In this document: positions 17,073 through 25,658 of the stretch, piece by piece
Numbering within the stretch: the stretch's first letter is position 1
Layout of the letters: every line of letters starts with the position of its first letter
Origin: VAZQ01 sp963758945
GTDB lineage: Bacteria; Pseudomonadota; Alphaproteobacteria; Rhizobiales; Xanthobacteraceae
Length of the DNA stretch: 64,000 nucleotides
Direction: 5' to 3'
NCBI GenBank assembly: GCA_963758945.1
Contig: CAVWXY010000006.1
Coordinates: 682,001-746,000, forward strand
Notes under the pieces: model-generated
Told to the model about the DNA's origin: nothing
The model's input: the letters and a program-made list of their open reading frames with translations, nothing else
Database searches by the model: none
Program-made: the position numbers and the translations under genes

Positions 17073-17519
17073 ATGAGAATCCGCGCGCCGAAGGATTTCT
17101 GGTCTGGTGTGATGTTCTGCGGCTTCGCCGCGGTCGCCCTCCTGGCCGCGCGCGGATATTCGTTGGGGACCGCCGGCAAGATGGGGCCGGGCTATTTTCC
17201 GCTGCTGCTCGCCGGCGTGCTCGCGGGTTTGGGCGCGGTTCTGATCGTGCGGTCGATCACGATCGACGGCGAGCCGCCCGCACGCTTCCACCTGGTGCCG
17301 CTGGCGATCGTCGTGCTGGCGGTGTGCCTGTTCGGCGCCATGATCGAACCCCTCGGGCTGGTGCTTTCGCTCGCGGTGCTCACGCTGTTGTCGGCCGCCG
17401 CCGGCCGGCCGTTTCGCCCGCTCGAAGCGGCCGCCTTGACGGTGGCGCTCATCGTGGTGTCCGTCGGCATTTTCGTTTACGCGCTGGGGCTGCCGCTCAA
17501 TATCTGGCCGAGCCTGTAG
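17073..17519 (+). CDS. tctB: Tripartite tricarboxylate transporter TctB subunit
   Basis: A 148-residue small membrane subunit with four predicted helices. The start at 17073 (MRIRAPKDFWSGVMFC) follows GAGGGGG and matches TctB N-termini, where a PKDF-x-G-x2-F segment precedes helix 1; KMGPGYFPLLLAGVL is the family signature. It pairs with TctA, whose ATG is seven bases after the stop. The decayed tctC lies just upstream, so this carrier may now rely on receptors encoded elsewhere, such as those at 9320 and 10379. Confidence 0.92.
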   Translation: MRIRAPKDFWSGVMFCGFAAVALLAARGYSLGTAGKMGPGYFPLLLAGVLAGLGAVLIVRSITIDGEPPARFHLVPLAIVVLAVCLFGAMIEPLGLVLSLAVLTLLSAAAGRPFRPLEAAALTVALIVVSVGIFVYALGLPLNIWPSL

Positions 17520-17525
17520 GTCGCG

Positions 17526-19028
17526 ATGAACGTCATCTCCAATCTCGAAGTGGGATTTGCCGTCGCGCTGACCCTCCAGAACGTCGTCTACTGTTTCATC
17601 GGCGTCCTGCTCGGCACCATCATCGGCGTCTTGCCCGGCATCGGCCCGGTCACCACGGTTGCCATGCTGCTGCCGATCTCCTTTACGCTGCCACCGGAAT
17701 CGGCGCTGATCCTGCTCGCCGGCATCTATTACGGCGCCCAGTACGGCGGCTCGACCACGGCGATCCTGGTCAATATTCCGGGCGAGGCATCCTCGGTGGT
17801 GACCACCATCGACGGCCACCAGATGGCGCTCCAGGGCCGCGCCGGGCCGGCGCTCGGAATCGCCGCATTGGGCTCGTTCTTCGCCGGCTCGGTGGCGACG
17901 CTGCTGATCGCGCTGGCGGCGCCACCGCTCGCGGCCGTCGCCCTGCAATTCGGCCCGGCCGAATATTTCTCGCTGATGGTGTGCGGCCTCATCGCCGCCG
18001 TGGTGCTGGCGCGCGGCTCGCTCCTCAAGGCGATTGCCATGGTGGTGCTCGGCTTGCTGCTCGGCCTTGTCGGCACCGATATCAATTCCGGCAGCCGCCG
18101 CTTCAATTTCGGCACCACCGGCCTTGCCGACGGCATCGAATTCGTCGCGCTCTCGATGGCGATCTACGGCATCGCCGAGGTCGTCTACAATCTCGAGGGG
18201 CAGAAGCAGGCAAACGTCGTGTCCGCGGCGGTGGGCAGGGTGTGGCCTAGCCTCGCCGATCTGCGCTATTGCGCCGGCACCATCCTGCGCGGCACCTCCC
18301 TCGGCGCGATCCTCGGCGTGCTGCCGGGCGGAGGGGCGCTGCTCGCGGCGTTCGCCGCCTATTCGCTCGAGAAGAACGTCGCCCGGCCGCCGCGCCGGTT
18401 CGGGCATGGCGACATCAGAGGCGTCGCCGCCCCGGAATCCGCCAACAATGCGGGCGCCCAGACCTCGTTCATCCCGATGCTGACCCTGGGCATTCCCGGC
18501 AACCCAACCATGGCGATGATGATCGGGGCGCTGATGATCCACGGCATCGCGCCGGGGCCGCGGGTAATGACAGACCGGCCCGGACTGTTCTGGGGTCTCA
18601 TCACCAGCATGTGGCTGGGCAATCTCATGCTGGTCGTGCTCAACCTGCCGATGATCGGCATATGGGTGCGCTTGCTGCGCGTGCCTTACCGGCTGCTCTA
18701 TCCGGCCATTATCGTCTTCTGCTGCATCGGCGTTTACGCCATCAACAGCAAGCCGTTCGACGCCTTCGTGATGGCGTTCTTCTCGGTGTTCGGCTACGTC
18801 GCGCTCAAGCTCGACTGCGAGCCGGCGCCGCTCATTCTTGGTTTCGTGCTGGGACCGATGATGGAGGAGAATCTCCGCCGCGCGCTCCTGATCTCACGCG
18901 GCGACCCGATGGTTTTCGTGCAGGAGCCGATCAGCCTTGCCTTTCTCCTCATCGCAGCCGGGCTTCTGCTCGTAATCGCTGCGCCCGCCATCCGCGTCAG
19001 GCGCGAGGAGGCGCTGAAGGAGCAGTGA
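17526..19028 (+). CDS. tctA: Tripartite tricarboxylate transporter TctA subunit
   Basis: A 500-residue large permease with about 12 hydrophobic segments. Both family signature repeats are present: GTIIGVLPGIGPVTTVAML near residue 30 and GAILGVLPGGGALLAAFAAY near 260, and YGAQYGGSTTAILVNIPGE and GIPGNPTMAMMIGALMIHG around the substrate path. Transport is secondary, normally Na+- or H+-coupled, and needs TctB and a TctC receptor. The gene is complete with no disturbance, so loss of the adjacent receptor does not seem to have relaxed selection on the channel. Confidence 0.95.
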   Translation: MNVISNLEVGFAVALTLQNVVYCFIGVLLGTIIGVLPGIGPVTTVAMLLPISFTLPPESALILLAGIYYGAQYGGSTTAILVNIPGEASSVVTTIDGHQMALQGRAGPALGIAALGSFFAGSVATLLIALAAPPLAAVALQFGPAEYFSLMVCGLIAAVVLARGSLLKAIAMVVLGLLLGLVGTDINSGSRRFNFGTTGLADGIEFVALSMAIYGIAEVVYNLEGQKQANVVSAAVGRVWPSLADLRYCAGTILRGTSLGAILGVLPGGGALLAAFAAYSLEKNVARPPRRFGHGDIRGVAAPESANNAGAQTSFIPMLTLGIPGNPTMAMMIGALMIHGIAPGPRVMTDRPGLFWGLITSMWLGNLMLVVLNLPMIGIWVRLLRVPYRLLYPAIIVFCCIGVYAINSKPFDAFVMAFFSVFGYVALKLDCEPAPLILGFVLGPMMEENLRRALLISRGDPMVFVQEPISLAFLLIAAGLLLVIAAPAIRVRREEALKEQ

Positions 19029-19064
19029 AAGGCTTTTTCATTTCTGCCGTTCCCGCGCAAGCCC

Positions 19065-19088
19065 CCCCGCGACGCAAGCGTCGCGGGG
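19065..19088. terminator. Hairpin between convergent genes
   Basis: CCCCGCGACG and CGTCGCGGGG (10-bp perfect arms) with loop CAAG, in the 110-bp gap between tctA (plus) and coxG (minus), both ending here. It may stop transcription from both sides. It lacks a clear T-tract and shares its arms with the repeat at 27645-27752, so it is also a member of a dispersed palindromic repeat family. Confidence 0.55.
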
Positions 19089-19138
19089 CGCCCCGCGCGA
19101 AGACGACGAACATCTGGCCGACATATGAGCATTGAGCG

Positions 19139-19798
19139 CTACCGCCGCCGGAACAATCCGGCAATCCAGCTCCCGATCACTTTCCCCATCAGCGCAAAGC
19201 CCGAGATCGGTTTCGCCGGCGCGCCGGCAGGTGCCGCCCCGGAAGAAGGCGGCGCCGCTGCAGCCGGCGGGGTAGCGGCTGGAACGATCGAAGGCGAGGG
19301 CTCAACTGGCGGGGGAACTGCTGCCGCCGCAGGCGCGGGCGGGCGTTCCTGCGCCAGCTTTTCCTTGAGGCACTTGGCGAATTGATTCATCAGCTGCGCG
19401 GCGGTCGCCTGGATGATGCCGACGCCGCGGCCGTATTGCGCGACCGACCCCGACAGCGTCAGGTTGGTGTGCACCAGCACCTTCGACCCGCTGCCGGCGG
19501 GCTCCAGATGGAAGACGGACGCCGCGTTGGCGCCGCCGCGGCCTTTCGCGTCGGTACCCTGCGCGGCGACGCGCGCGGTATGCGTCGCCTCCTCGATCTC
19601 CTTGAGCTCCACGACACCGGCGAAGGTCAAGGCGACCGGCCCGAGCCGCACGCCGATCTTTCCCTTGTAGGTGTTGTTGCCGACGACCTCGGTGAGCTCC
19701 GCGCCGGGCATGCAGGGCGCGATGCGTTCGATGTCGAGCAGCACCTTCCAGGCCTGGGCCGGTGGCAGCGGCACTTCGAACGAGTTGTCGAATTCCAT
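19139..19798 (-). CDS. coxG: CoxG-like SRPBCC protein
   Basis: A 219-residue protein: an N-terminal SRPBCC (START-like) domain (MEFDNSFEVPLPPAQAWKVL, CMPGAEL, YKGKIGVRLGP) to about residue 150, then a Pro/Ala-rich linker and a C-terminal hydrophobic helix GFALMGKVIGSWIAGLF that can anchor it to the membrane. This is the CoxG architecture; CoxG proteins recruit molybdenum hydroxylases such as CO dehydrogenase to the membrane and have been linked to quinone handling. The form I cox genes are 28 kb away, while a molybdenum hydroxylase small/medium pair heads this same strand, so its true partner is open. Confidence 0.85.
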   Translation of the reverse strand: MEFDNSFEVPLPPAQAWKVLLDIERIAPCMPGAELTEVVGNNTYKGKIGVRLGPVALTFAGVVELKEIEEATHTARVAAQGTDAKGRGGANAASVFHLEPAGSGSKVLVHTNLTLSGSVAQYGRGVGIIQATAAQLMNQFAKCLKEKLAQERPPAPAAAAVPPPVEPSPSIVPAATPPAAAAPPSSGAAPAGAPAKPISGFALMGKVIGSWIAGLFRRR

Positions 19799-19809
19799 GA
19801 TGTTCTACC

Positions 19810-21156
19810 TCAGCCGCGAGTGCCGACCGTGTCGGGCGAGCCCAGCCGTTGCCAGATCCAGCGCGCGCAGGCGAACAGCCGGCGGTCGGCGTGGCGCGCG
19901 GCGACAAGCTGGATGCCCACCGGCAATCCGTTCGGACCGCGGTCGGTCGGCAAGGTGAGCGCGGGGACGTGGAGAATGGTCCAGATCGCCTGAAAACCGG
20001 GATCGCCGGTGCCGCCCAGGCCGCGCGGCGCCTCGCCGTTGACGCAGGGGGTGAGCAACACGTCGACCTCGGCGAACACGGCGGCGAGCCGGCCGCGGCA
20101 GTCCTCGGCGAACTGCAGCGCGGCCACATATTCGGCGTGCGGCATGGCGCGCCCGAGCGCGATGCGCCGGCGCAGCTCGCTGCTGATGGCTTCGTGATCG
20201 CCGTTCCATTCGTGCGCCATTGCCGCCGCGCGCTCGTAATTGTTGATGCTCTCGCGCGCGGCGTGGCGGAGGTCCGCGAATTCGTCGGGCAGCACGACCT
20301 CCCGCACCTGCGCCCCGGCTTTGCCCAGCCTCGCCGCGGCATCCTCGACCGCCGCTACTGTTTCCGCCTGCGCTGCCCGCCACAACGGCGTGCGGCAGAG
20401 CCCGACGCGCGGCGGAGCATTGAGCACGGCGGGCTGTGAGGGCGGCCGCAACTCCAGCACCGCGCTCAGCAGCTCGAGATCGTCGAGCGAACGGGCGAGC
20501 AGTCCCAGCGTGTCGAGGCTTTCGGCCGCCGGGTAGACGCCCTTGCGGTTGAAGGCGCCGAAGGTCGGCTTGAAGCCGAACACGCCGCAATAGGCGGCGG
20601 GGCGAAGGACCGAGCCGCCGGTCTGCGTGCCGAAGGCGACGGGCACCATGAAATCGGCGACGGCGGCGGCCGATCCGCTCGACGAGCCGCCCGGCGTGTG
20701 GGCGAGGTTGTGCGGGTTGGCGGTCGGGCCCGGCGTCATGCCGGCGAATTCGCAGGTGACAGTCTTGCCCAGGACCAGCGCGCCCGCCGCGCGCGCGAGC
20801 GCGACGCAGGCGGCATCGGCGATCGGCCGGTGGCCGCGGTAGATCGGCGAGCCCATCTCGGTCGGCAGATCGGCGGTGTCGATGATGTCCTTCACCCCGA
20901 TCGGCACGCCATGCAACGGGCCGCGCGGGGGGCCGCGGTCGAGCTCACAAGCGTGCCGCAGCGCCAGCTCCGGGTCGATGCTGGCCCAGGCATGGATTTC
21001 CTTCTCGCGCCGGTCGATGCGGGCAAGACAGGCGCGGACCACCGCCTCGCAGGTGGCTTCCCCGGCGGCAAGCGCGCGCACGATCTCGCTCGCCGTCAAG
21101 GTGTTGAGCGGCCGCGTGCCGATTGCGCGCGCCGTGGTCGCAATGGTGCCGTTCAC
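19810..21156 (-). CDS. Amidase-signature-family hydrolase
   Basis: A 448-residue amidase-signature enzyme. The Ser-cisSer-Lys triad is visible: Lys in GVPIGVKDII (about residue 85), cis-Ser in PGGSSSGSAAAVA (about 160) and nucleophile Ser in GTQTGGSVLRPA (about 184). It would hydrolyse an amide or ureido C-N bond in the cytoplasm. It is 7 bases downstream of the TcuA-like flavoprotein gene and 11 bases upstream of coxG on the same strand. With pyrimidine-type enzymes farther upstream, a ureido-acid or heterocycle-derived amide is possible, but the substrate is not readable. Confidence 0.92.
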   Translation of the reverse strand: MNGTIATTARAIGTRPLNTLTASEIVRALAAGEATCEAVVRACLARIDRREKEIHAWASIDPELALRHACELDRGPPRGPLHGVPIGVKDIIDTADLPTEMGSPIYRGHRPIADAACVALARAAGALVLGKTVTCEFAGMTPGPTANPHNLAHTPGGSSSGSAAAVADFMVPVAFGTQTGGSVLRPAAYCGVFGFKPTFGAFNRKGVYPAAESLDTLGLLARSLDDLELLSAVLELRPPSQPAVLNAPPRVGLCRTPLWRAAQAETVAAVEDAAARLGKAGAQVREVVLPDEFADLRHAARESINNYERAAAMAHEWNGDHEAISSELRRRIALGRAMPHAEYVAALQFAEDCRGRLAAVFAEVDVLLTPCVNGEAPRGLGGTGDPGFQAIWTILHVPALTLPTDRGPNGLPVGIQLVAARHADRRLFACARWIWQRLGSPDTVGTRG

Positions 21157-21163
21157 GCCGCGC

Positions 21164-22651
21164 TCAATTCTTGCCCGCGTGCGCTGCCGCGGCGCCCGCG
21201 ATGCGGCCGAACACGGCGCCCGAGGTCAGCCCGGAGCCGCCGGGATAGTTGAAGTAGAACAACCCGCCGACGAGCTCGCCGGCGGCATAGAGGCCACGGA
21301 TCGGCTCGTAGTCGGTGTTGAGCACTTCGGCGTCCGTGGTGACGCGCACGCCGCCGAAGGTGAAGGTGAGGCCGCAGGTCACCGCGTAGCCCTCGAACGG
21401 CGGCTGGTCGATGGTATTCGCCCAGTTGCTCTTGTTGACGGCGAGCCCTTCGGTGCGCCGGCCGTCCTTCACGTTCGGATTAAACGCGATGTCTGCGCGC
21501 ACCGCCTTGTTGTACTCGGCGATGGTGGCGAGGAACTGCTCCGCATTCACCCCCTCGAGCCTGTGTGCAAAGTCCTCGATCGTGTCGGCCACGACCTTGG
21601 TGATCTGCCTGATCTTGTACTCGTCGCGCTGCAGATGCTTCACCTTCCGATCGAAGATCTGCCAGGCGAACTGGCCGGGCTGCTCCAGCACCACGCGGCC
21701 GTACTTGGCGTAGGTATAGTTGCGGAAGTCGGCGCCCTCGTCGACGAAGCGCTTGCCGTTGGCGTTGACGAGGATGGCGAACGGGTAGGAGTGCTTCTGG
21801 AACTGGTCGCCGACGGCGAGGTCGCCGAACTCGGGCGCGTTCATCTCCCATTGCACGGCATGGCAGCCGGACCAGTTGCCGCAAGGGCTGGCGCCGATCT
21901 CCATTGCCATACGGATGCCGTCGCCGGTGTTGAAGCGCGTGCCGCGCACCTTGGCGAGGTCCCAACCTGGGCCGAGATAGCGTGTGCGCCATTCGGAATT
22001 GGATTCGAAGCCGCCGCAGGCGAGCACGACCGATTTGCTGCGCAGGTCGCTCTCCACGCCGGCGTGGCGGATGCGCACGCCCTCGACCCGGACGCCGTCG
22101 TAGAGAAGGCTCAGCGCGCGCGTCTGGTAGCGAATCTCGATGCCGCGCTTGGTCGCGGCCTCCGTGAGCATCTTGATGAGGCCGGGGCCGCCGCCGACCG
22201 CCTCGACGGTGAGGCCGCCCCAGAACTTGAACTTGCCATCGATCTTGAACGCCTGGCGGCCGTAGATCGGGATGAAGCGCACGCCCTTGTCGCGCATCCA
22301 GCAGAAGGTGTCGAAGCTTCGGGTCACCAGCAGCTCGACCAGGTTCGGGTCGGCGCGATGTTGCGTCACGCGCGCCATATCGTCGAAGAACTGGTCTTGC
22401 GTGTAGGTGCCGAAATCGGTGGTGGCGACCTCCTGCTCGGTCAGGTCCGGCACCAGCGCCTTCACGTCGTCGACGCCGTTGTAGACCACCCGCACGGATC
22501 CCGCGGTGAAGCGGCTGTTGCCGCCGGATTCGGCCTCCGGCGCCGCTTCCAGCATCAGCACCGAGGCGCCTTGCTCCTGCGCGGCGAGCGCGGCGCAAAA
22601 AGCGGCGTTGCCGGCACCCACGACGATGACATCCGCGGCTCTATCCACCAT
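21164..22651 (-). CDS. FAD-dependent oxidoreductase (TcuA/fumarate-reductase flavoprotein family)
   Basis: A 495-residue FAD_binding_2 flavoprotein. The start at 22651 gives MVDRAADVIVVGAGNAAFCAAL, with the dinucleotide-binding GAGNAA at once; a longer frame to 22744 adds an unlikely N-terminus. Other marks are LEAAPEAESGGNSRFTAG, NTGDGIRMAMEIGA, and the end YFNYPGGSGLTSGAVFGRIA, which resembles tricarballylate dehydrogenase TcuA. It would oxidise a carboxylate or act as a fumarate-reductase-like enzyme. No TcuB partner is nearby. Flanked by pyrE (122 bases upstream) and the amidase (7 bases downstream). Confidence 0.88.
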   Translation of the reverse strand: MVDRAADVIVVGAGNAAFCAALAAQEQGASVLMLEAAPEAESGGNSRFTAGSVRVVYNGVDDVKALVPDLTEQEVATTDFGTYTQDQFFDDMARVTQHRADPNLVELLVTRSFDTFCWMRDKGVRFIPIYGRQAFKIDGKFKFWGGLTVEAVGGGPGLIKMLTEAATKRGIEIRYQTRALSLLYDGVRVEGVRIRHAGVESDLRSKSVVLACGGFESNSEWRTRYLGPGWDLAKVRGTRFNTGDGIRMAMEIGASPCGNWSGCHAVQWEMNAPEFGDLAVGDQFQKHSYPFAILVNANGKRFVDEGADFRNYTYAKYGRVVLEQPGQFAWQIFDRKVKHLQRDEYKIRQITKVVADTIEDFAHRLEGVNAEQFLATIAEYNKAVRADIAFNPNVKDGRRTEGLAVNKSNWANTIDQPPFEGYAVTCGLTFTFGGVRVTTDAEVLNTDYEPIRGLYAAGELVGGLFYFNYPGGSGLTSGAVFGRIAGAAAAHAGKN

Positions 22652-22773
22652 CACCGATCCCTTGCTCGTTCCGAACGACGGGCGAGGACAACGCATGGCA
22701 CGGCTCCGCGCCGCGCTCAAGATCGCGCGGGAGCGGCCCTGCAATGCCGCGCTCGCGGGCGCGCGATTCTAAG

Positions 22774-23475
22774 TCACTCGGCGGCGGCAGCTGCGACCCC
22801 GCCGTGCGCCTTCGACCAGCCGGCCGGGTCGTGCATGAATTTCTCGACCTCGGCGAGCTTGGCGGCATCGAACTTGCCGCCGGCCTTGGCGACGGCCAGC
22901 ACGTCCCACCAGGTCGCCAGCGAATGCAGCGTCACGCCGAGCTCGCTCAGGATCGTGCGCGCCTCGGGATAGATGTCGTAGAAGAAAAACACCAGCACGT
23001 GCTCGACCTTTGCCCCGGCTTGGCGCAGCGCTTTGCAGAAATTGACCTTGCTGCGGCCATCGGTAGTCATGTCCTCGACCAGCAGCACGCGCTGCCCGTC
23101 GACCAGATGGCCTTCGATCTGCGCATTGCGTCCGAACCCTTTGGGCTTCTTGCGCACGTAGAGCATCGGCAAGTCGAGACGGTCGGCCATCCAGGCCGCG
23201 AACGGGATGCCGGCGGTCTCGCCGCCCACGATCGCATCGAACTGCTCGAAACCGGCATCGCGCACGATCGTGGCCGCGCCGAAATCGATCAGCGTCCGGC
23301 GCACGCGCGGAAACGAAATCAGTCGGCGGCAGTCGGTATAGACCGGGCTCGCCCAGCCGGAGGTGAAGATGAACGGTTTGTCCGTCATGAAGCGGACCGC
23401 CTCGACCTCGAGCAGCATTTTCGCCGTGAGTTCGGCCATCACCTTCTTGTCGGGAAAACCTATACCTGCTGCCAT
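22774..23475 (-). CDS. pyrE: Orotate phosphoribosyltransferase
   Basis: A 233-residue PRTase converting orotate and PRPP to OMP. The PRPP-binding motif is VLLVEDMTTDGRSK (about residues 129-142), with FTSGWASPVYTDCR for orotate binding and GGETAGIPFAAWMADRL before it. It lies 22 bases downstream of pyrC on the same strand; pyrE-pyrC pairs are common in Rhizobiales. The C-terminal Ala-rich tail (about 15 residues after WSKAHGG) is longer than usual and probably disordered. Its presence argues that at least part of this pyr cluster is biosynthetic. Confidence 0.93.
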   Translation of the reverse strand: MAAGIGFPDKKVMAELTAKMLLEVEAVRFMTDKPFIFTSGWASPVYTDCRRLISFPRVRRTLIDFGAATIVRDAGFEQFDAIVGGETAGIPFAAWMADRLDLPMLYVRKKPKGFGRNAQIEGHLVDGQRVLLVEDMTTDGRSKVNFCKALRQAGAKVEHVLVFFFYDIYPEARTILSELGVTLHSLATWWDVLAVAKAGGKFDAAKLAEVEKFMHDPAGWSKAHGGVAAAAAE

Positions 23476-23497
23476 GATTGATCTCTGCGCTCTTGCC

Positions 23498-24544
23498 TCA
23501 GCTCGCCACCACCTTCCACTCGATCACCTCCCCGCCACGATAGACCAGCGCCTTCTCGTCGGGACCTTCGACCTTGACCTCCTCCGGCGCCGTCCACGGG
23601 ATTTTTTCCAGCGTGATCCGCTCCTCGTTGGGTGGCAGGCGGTAGTGCCGCGGGCCGTTGAGTGAGGCAAAGGCTTCGAGCCTGTCGACTGCGCCTTCCT
23701 CCTCGAACACGCGCGCGTAGGTCTCGATCGCCACCGGCGCGTTGAACAGGCCGGGAATGCCATTGACCGACAGTTTCTTCGCCATCGGATGCGGCGCGGA
23801 ATCGGTGCCGAGGAAGAAGCAGGCCTCGCCCGAGGTCGCGGCCTTGCGCAGCGCGGCGCGATCCTTCGCAGTCTTGATGACCGGCATGCAGTACATATAG
23901 GGCTTGAGGCCCCATCCCAGCCAGTCGGTGCGGGTCAGGATCAGGTGATAGGGCGTGATGGTGCCGCCGACCTGCGGGGCCGCGCTACGCACGAAATCGA
24001 CGCCGTCCTGCGACGACAGGTGCTCGAGTATGAAGCGCAGGCCCGGGAACCGGCGCGTCCACTTGGAAAGATAACGCTCGATGAACATGGCCTCGCGGTC
24101 GAAGATATCGACCTCCGGATCGACATCCTCCCCGTGCATCAGGAACGGCATGCCGATCTTCTCCATCCGCTCCAGCACCGGCATCACCTTGCGATAGTCG
24201 GTGACGCCCGCGGCCGAATTGGTGGTAGCATTGGCGGGATAGAGCTTCACGCCGGTGAACACGCCATCCCTGAACCCGCTCTCGACATCGTCGGGGTCGG
24301 TGTCGTCGGTGAGATAGCACGTCATCAGCGGCTTGAAGGTCGAGCCCTTCGGCAGCGCGGCCATGACCCGGGCGCGATAGGCGATTGCGTCCTTGCTGGT
24401 GGCGACGGGCGGGACGAGATTGGGCATCAGGATCGCCCGGCCGAAATGCCTGGCGGTGAACGGGATCACCGCCTGCAGCATGGCGCCGTCACGCAGGTGC
24501 AGATGCCAGTCGTCGGGCTTGCGGATGGTGATGCGCGTGGTCAT
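23498..24544 (-). CDS. pyrC: Dihydroorotase (class II)
   Basis: A 348-residue class II dihydroorotase (E. coli PyrC type), which interconverts carbamoyl-aspartate and dihydroorotate. Metal ligands are seen in PDDWHLHLRDG (HxH at about residue 14), the carbamylated Lys in GVKLYPANATTNS (about 99), His in FLMHGEDVD and ILEHLSSQ, and the Asp in FFLGTDSAPH. Its start at 24544 follows a 166-bp spacer that holds a nested palindromic repeat, while pyrE follows after 22 bases. Confidence 0.94.
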   Translation of the reverse strand: MTTRITIRKPDDWHLHLRDGAMLQAVIPFTARHFGRAILMPNLVPPVATSKDAIAYRARVMAALPKGSTFKPLMTCYLTDDTDPDDVESGFRDGVFTGVKLYPANATTNSAAGVTDYRKVMPVLERMEKIGMPFLMHGEDVDPEVDIFDREAMFIERYLSKWTRRFPGLRFILEHLSSQDGVDFVRSAAPQVGGTITPYHLILTRTDWLGWGLKPYMYCMPVIKTAKDRAALRKAATSGEACFFLGTDSAPHPMAKKLSVNGIPGLFNAPVAIETYARVFEEEGAVDRLEAFASLNGPRHYRLPPNEERITLEKIPWTAPEEVKVEGPDEKALVYRGGEVIEWKVVAS

Positions 24545-24568
24545 CTCGTCTTGCCAAGCATCTCGGCT

Positions 24569-24679
24569 GTCATGCCCGCGAAAGCGGGCATCCAGTAATC
24601 ACGGAGCTTGCTTTGTGCACCACGGTGCACGAATTGCAGGTCGGTGATTACTGGATCGTCCGCCTTCGCGGACGATGAC
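24569..24679. repeat. Nested palindromic repeat between pyrD and pyrC
   Basis: A 111-bp element in the 166-bp pyrD-pyrC gap. It starts GTCATGCCCGCG and ends CGCGGACGATGAC. Outer hairpins are TGCCCGC-GAAA-GCGGGCA (24573-24590) and CGTCCGC-CTTC-GCGGACG; TCCAGTAATCAC (24591-24602) pairs with GTGATTACTGGA (24644-24655), and GTGCAC-CACG-GTGCAC lies at the centre. Related elements are at 26550 and 27645. It belongs to the dispersed palindromes common in Bradyrhizobiaceae. Confidence 0.85.
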
Positions 24680-24710
24680 AAGCGAGAGTGTGGCGCCTTC
24701 TCGTCCACTA

Positions 24711-25658
24711 TCAACCGATCGGCGCGGCGGCGGCGGCGTAGGTCTCGCGCGGCGCTTCGTCGATCATCGCGCCGGTGAGATCGGTGACGCGGGCAAAGCC
24801 GCGCCGGGCGCACCATTGCTCGAGCCCCTCGATGATCGCGATCAGCCCCGACGGATTGCGGAAGATGAGATAGCCGATCATCACCGCGCTCGCGCCGGCG
24901 AGCATGTATTCGACCACGTCTTCGACCTTGACGATGCCGCCGCAGCCGATGATCGGAATCTTCACCGCCTTGGCGCATTGATGGACCATGCGCACGATGA
25001 TCGGCTTGATGCCGGGTCCCGACAGACCGCCGAACTTGTTGCCGATGGCGGGCCGGAAGCTGTCGGTATCGATCTTGAGGCCGAGGATGGTGTTCGACAC
25101 CACCAGTGCGTCGGCGCCGGCCGCCTCCGCCGCCTTGCCGACGGCGACGACGTCGCCGGCATTGGGGGAGAGCTTGCACCAGATCGGCTTGTCGGTGGTC
25201 TTACGGATAAGCGTCATCACGTCGAATGTGTGCTCGGCGTGAAGCGCGAAATTGCCTCCCTTCGGGTCGCGCGTGGGGCAGGAGATGTTGACCTCGAGCA
25301 CGTCGATGGCGGAGCCGCTGACGTCGCGCGCCATGGCCTCGAAGTCCTCGATCGTCGTCGCCGAGATCGACCCGACCAGGGGCGGCGTGAAGCGCTTGTA
25401 GTCCGGCACCTGATGGCTCAGGAAATAGTCGATGCCCTTGGTGGGCAGGCCGATCGAGTTGATCATCCCGCCCTCGACCTCCGACACGCGCGGGGGCGGG
25501 TTGCCGGCGCGGAACTCGCGCGACACGGTCTTGGCCACCAGCGCCCCCAGCCGGTTGAGATCGATCACCTGCGCGAGATCGGTCGAGAAGCATCCCGACG
25601 CCGGCATGACCGGGTTCTGCAGCCGCACGCGCCCGATTTTCACGCTCATGTCTACCAT
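24711..25658 (-). CDS. pyrD: Dihydroorotate dehydrogenase, class 1B catalytic subunit
   Basis: A 315-residue FMN-binding TIM barrel. The start at 25658 is chosen because AGGAGG lies nine bases upstream, within the end of pyrK, which it overlaps by seven bases. The segment LEVNISCPTRDPKGGNF has the Cys that serves as catalytic base in class 1 enzymes, in contrast to the Ser of class 2. FMN phosphate contacts are in IIGCGGIVKVEDVVEYMLAGASAV. Class 1B enzymes use PyrK to pass electrons to NAD+. Most alphaproteobacteria use quinone-linked class 2 PyrD, so this form is noteworthy. Confidence 0.9.
   Translation of the reverse strand: MVDMSVKIGRVRLQNPVMPASGCFSTDLAQVIDLNRLGALVAKTVSREFRAGNPPPRVSEVEGGMINSIGLPTKGIDYFLSHQVPDYKRFTPPLVGSISATTIEDFEAMARDVSGSAIDVLEVNISCPTRDPKGGNFALHAEHTFDVMTLIRKTTDKPIWCKLSPNAGDVVAVGKAAEAAGADALVVSNTILGLKIDTDSFRPAIGNKFGGLSGPGIKPIIVRMVHQCAKAVKIPIIGCGGIVKVEDVVEYMLAGASAVMIGYLIFRNPSGLIAIIEGLEQWCARRGFARVTDLTGAMIDEAPRETYAAAAAPIG

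Noticed and set aside
19065..19088. Classical rho-independent terminator
   Set aside because: The stem is strong but no T-tract follows on either strand, and its arms recur in a dispersed repeat; listed only as a possible terminator.
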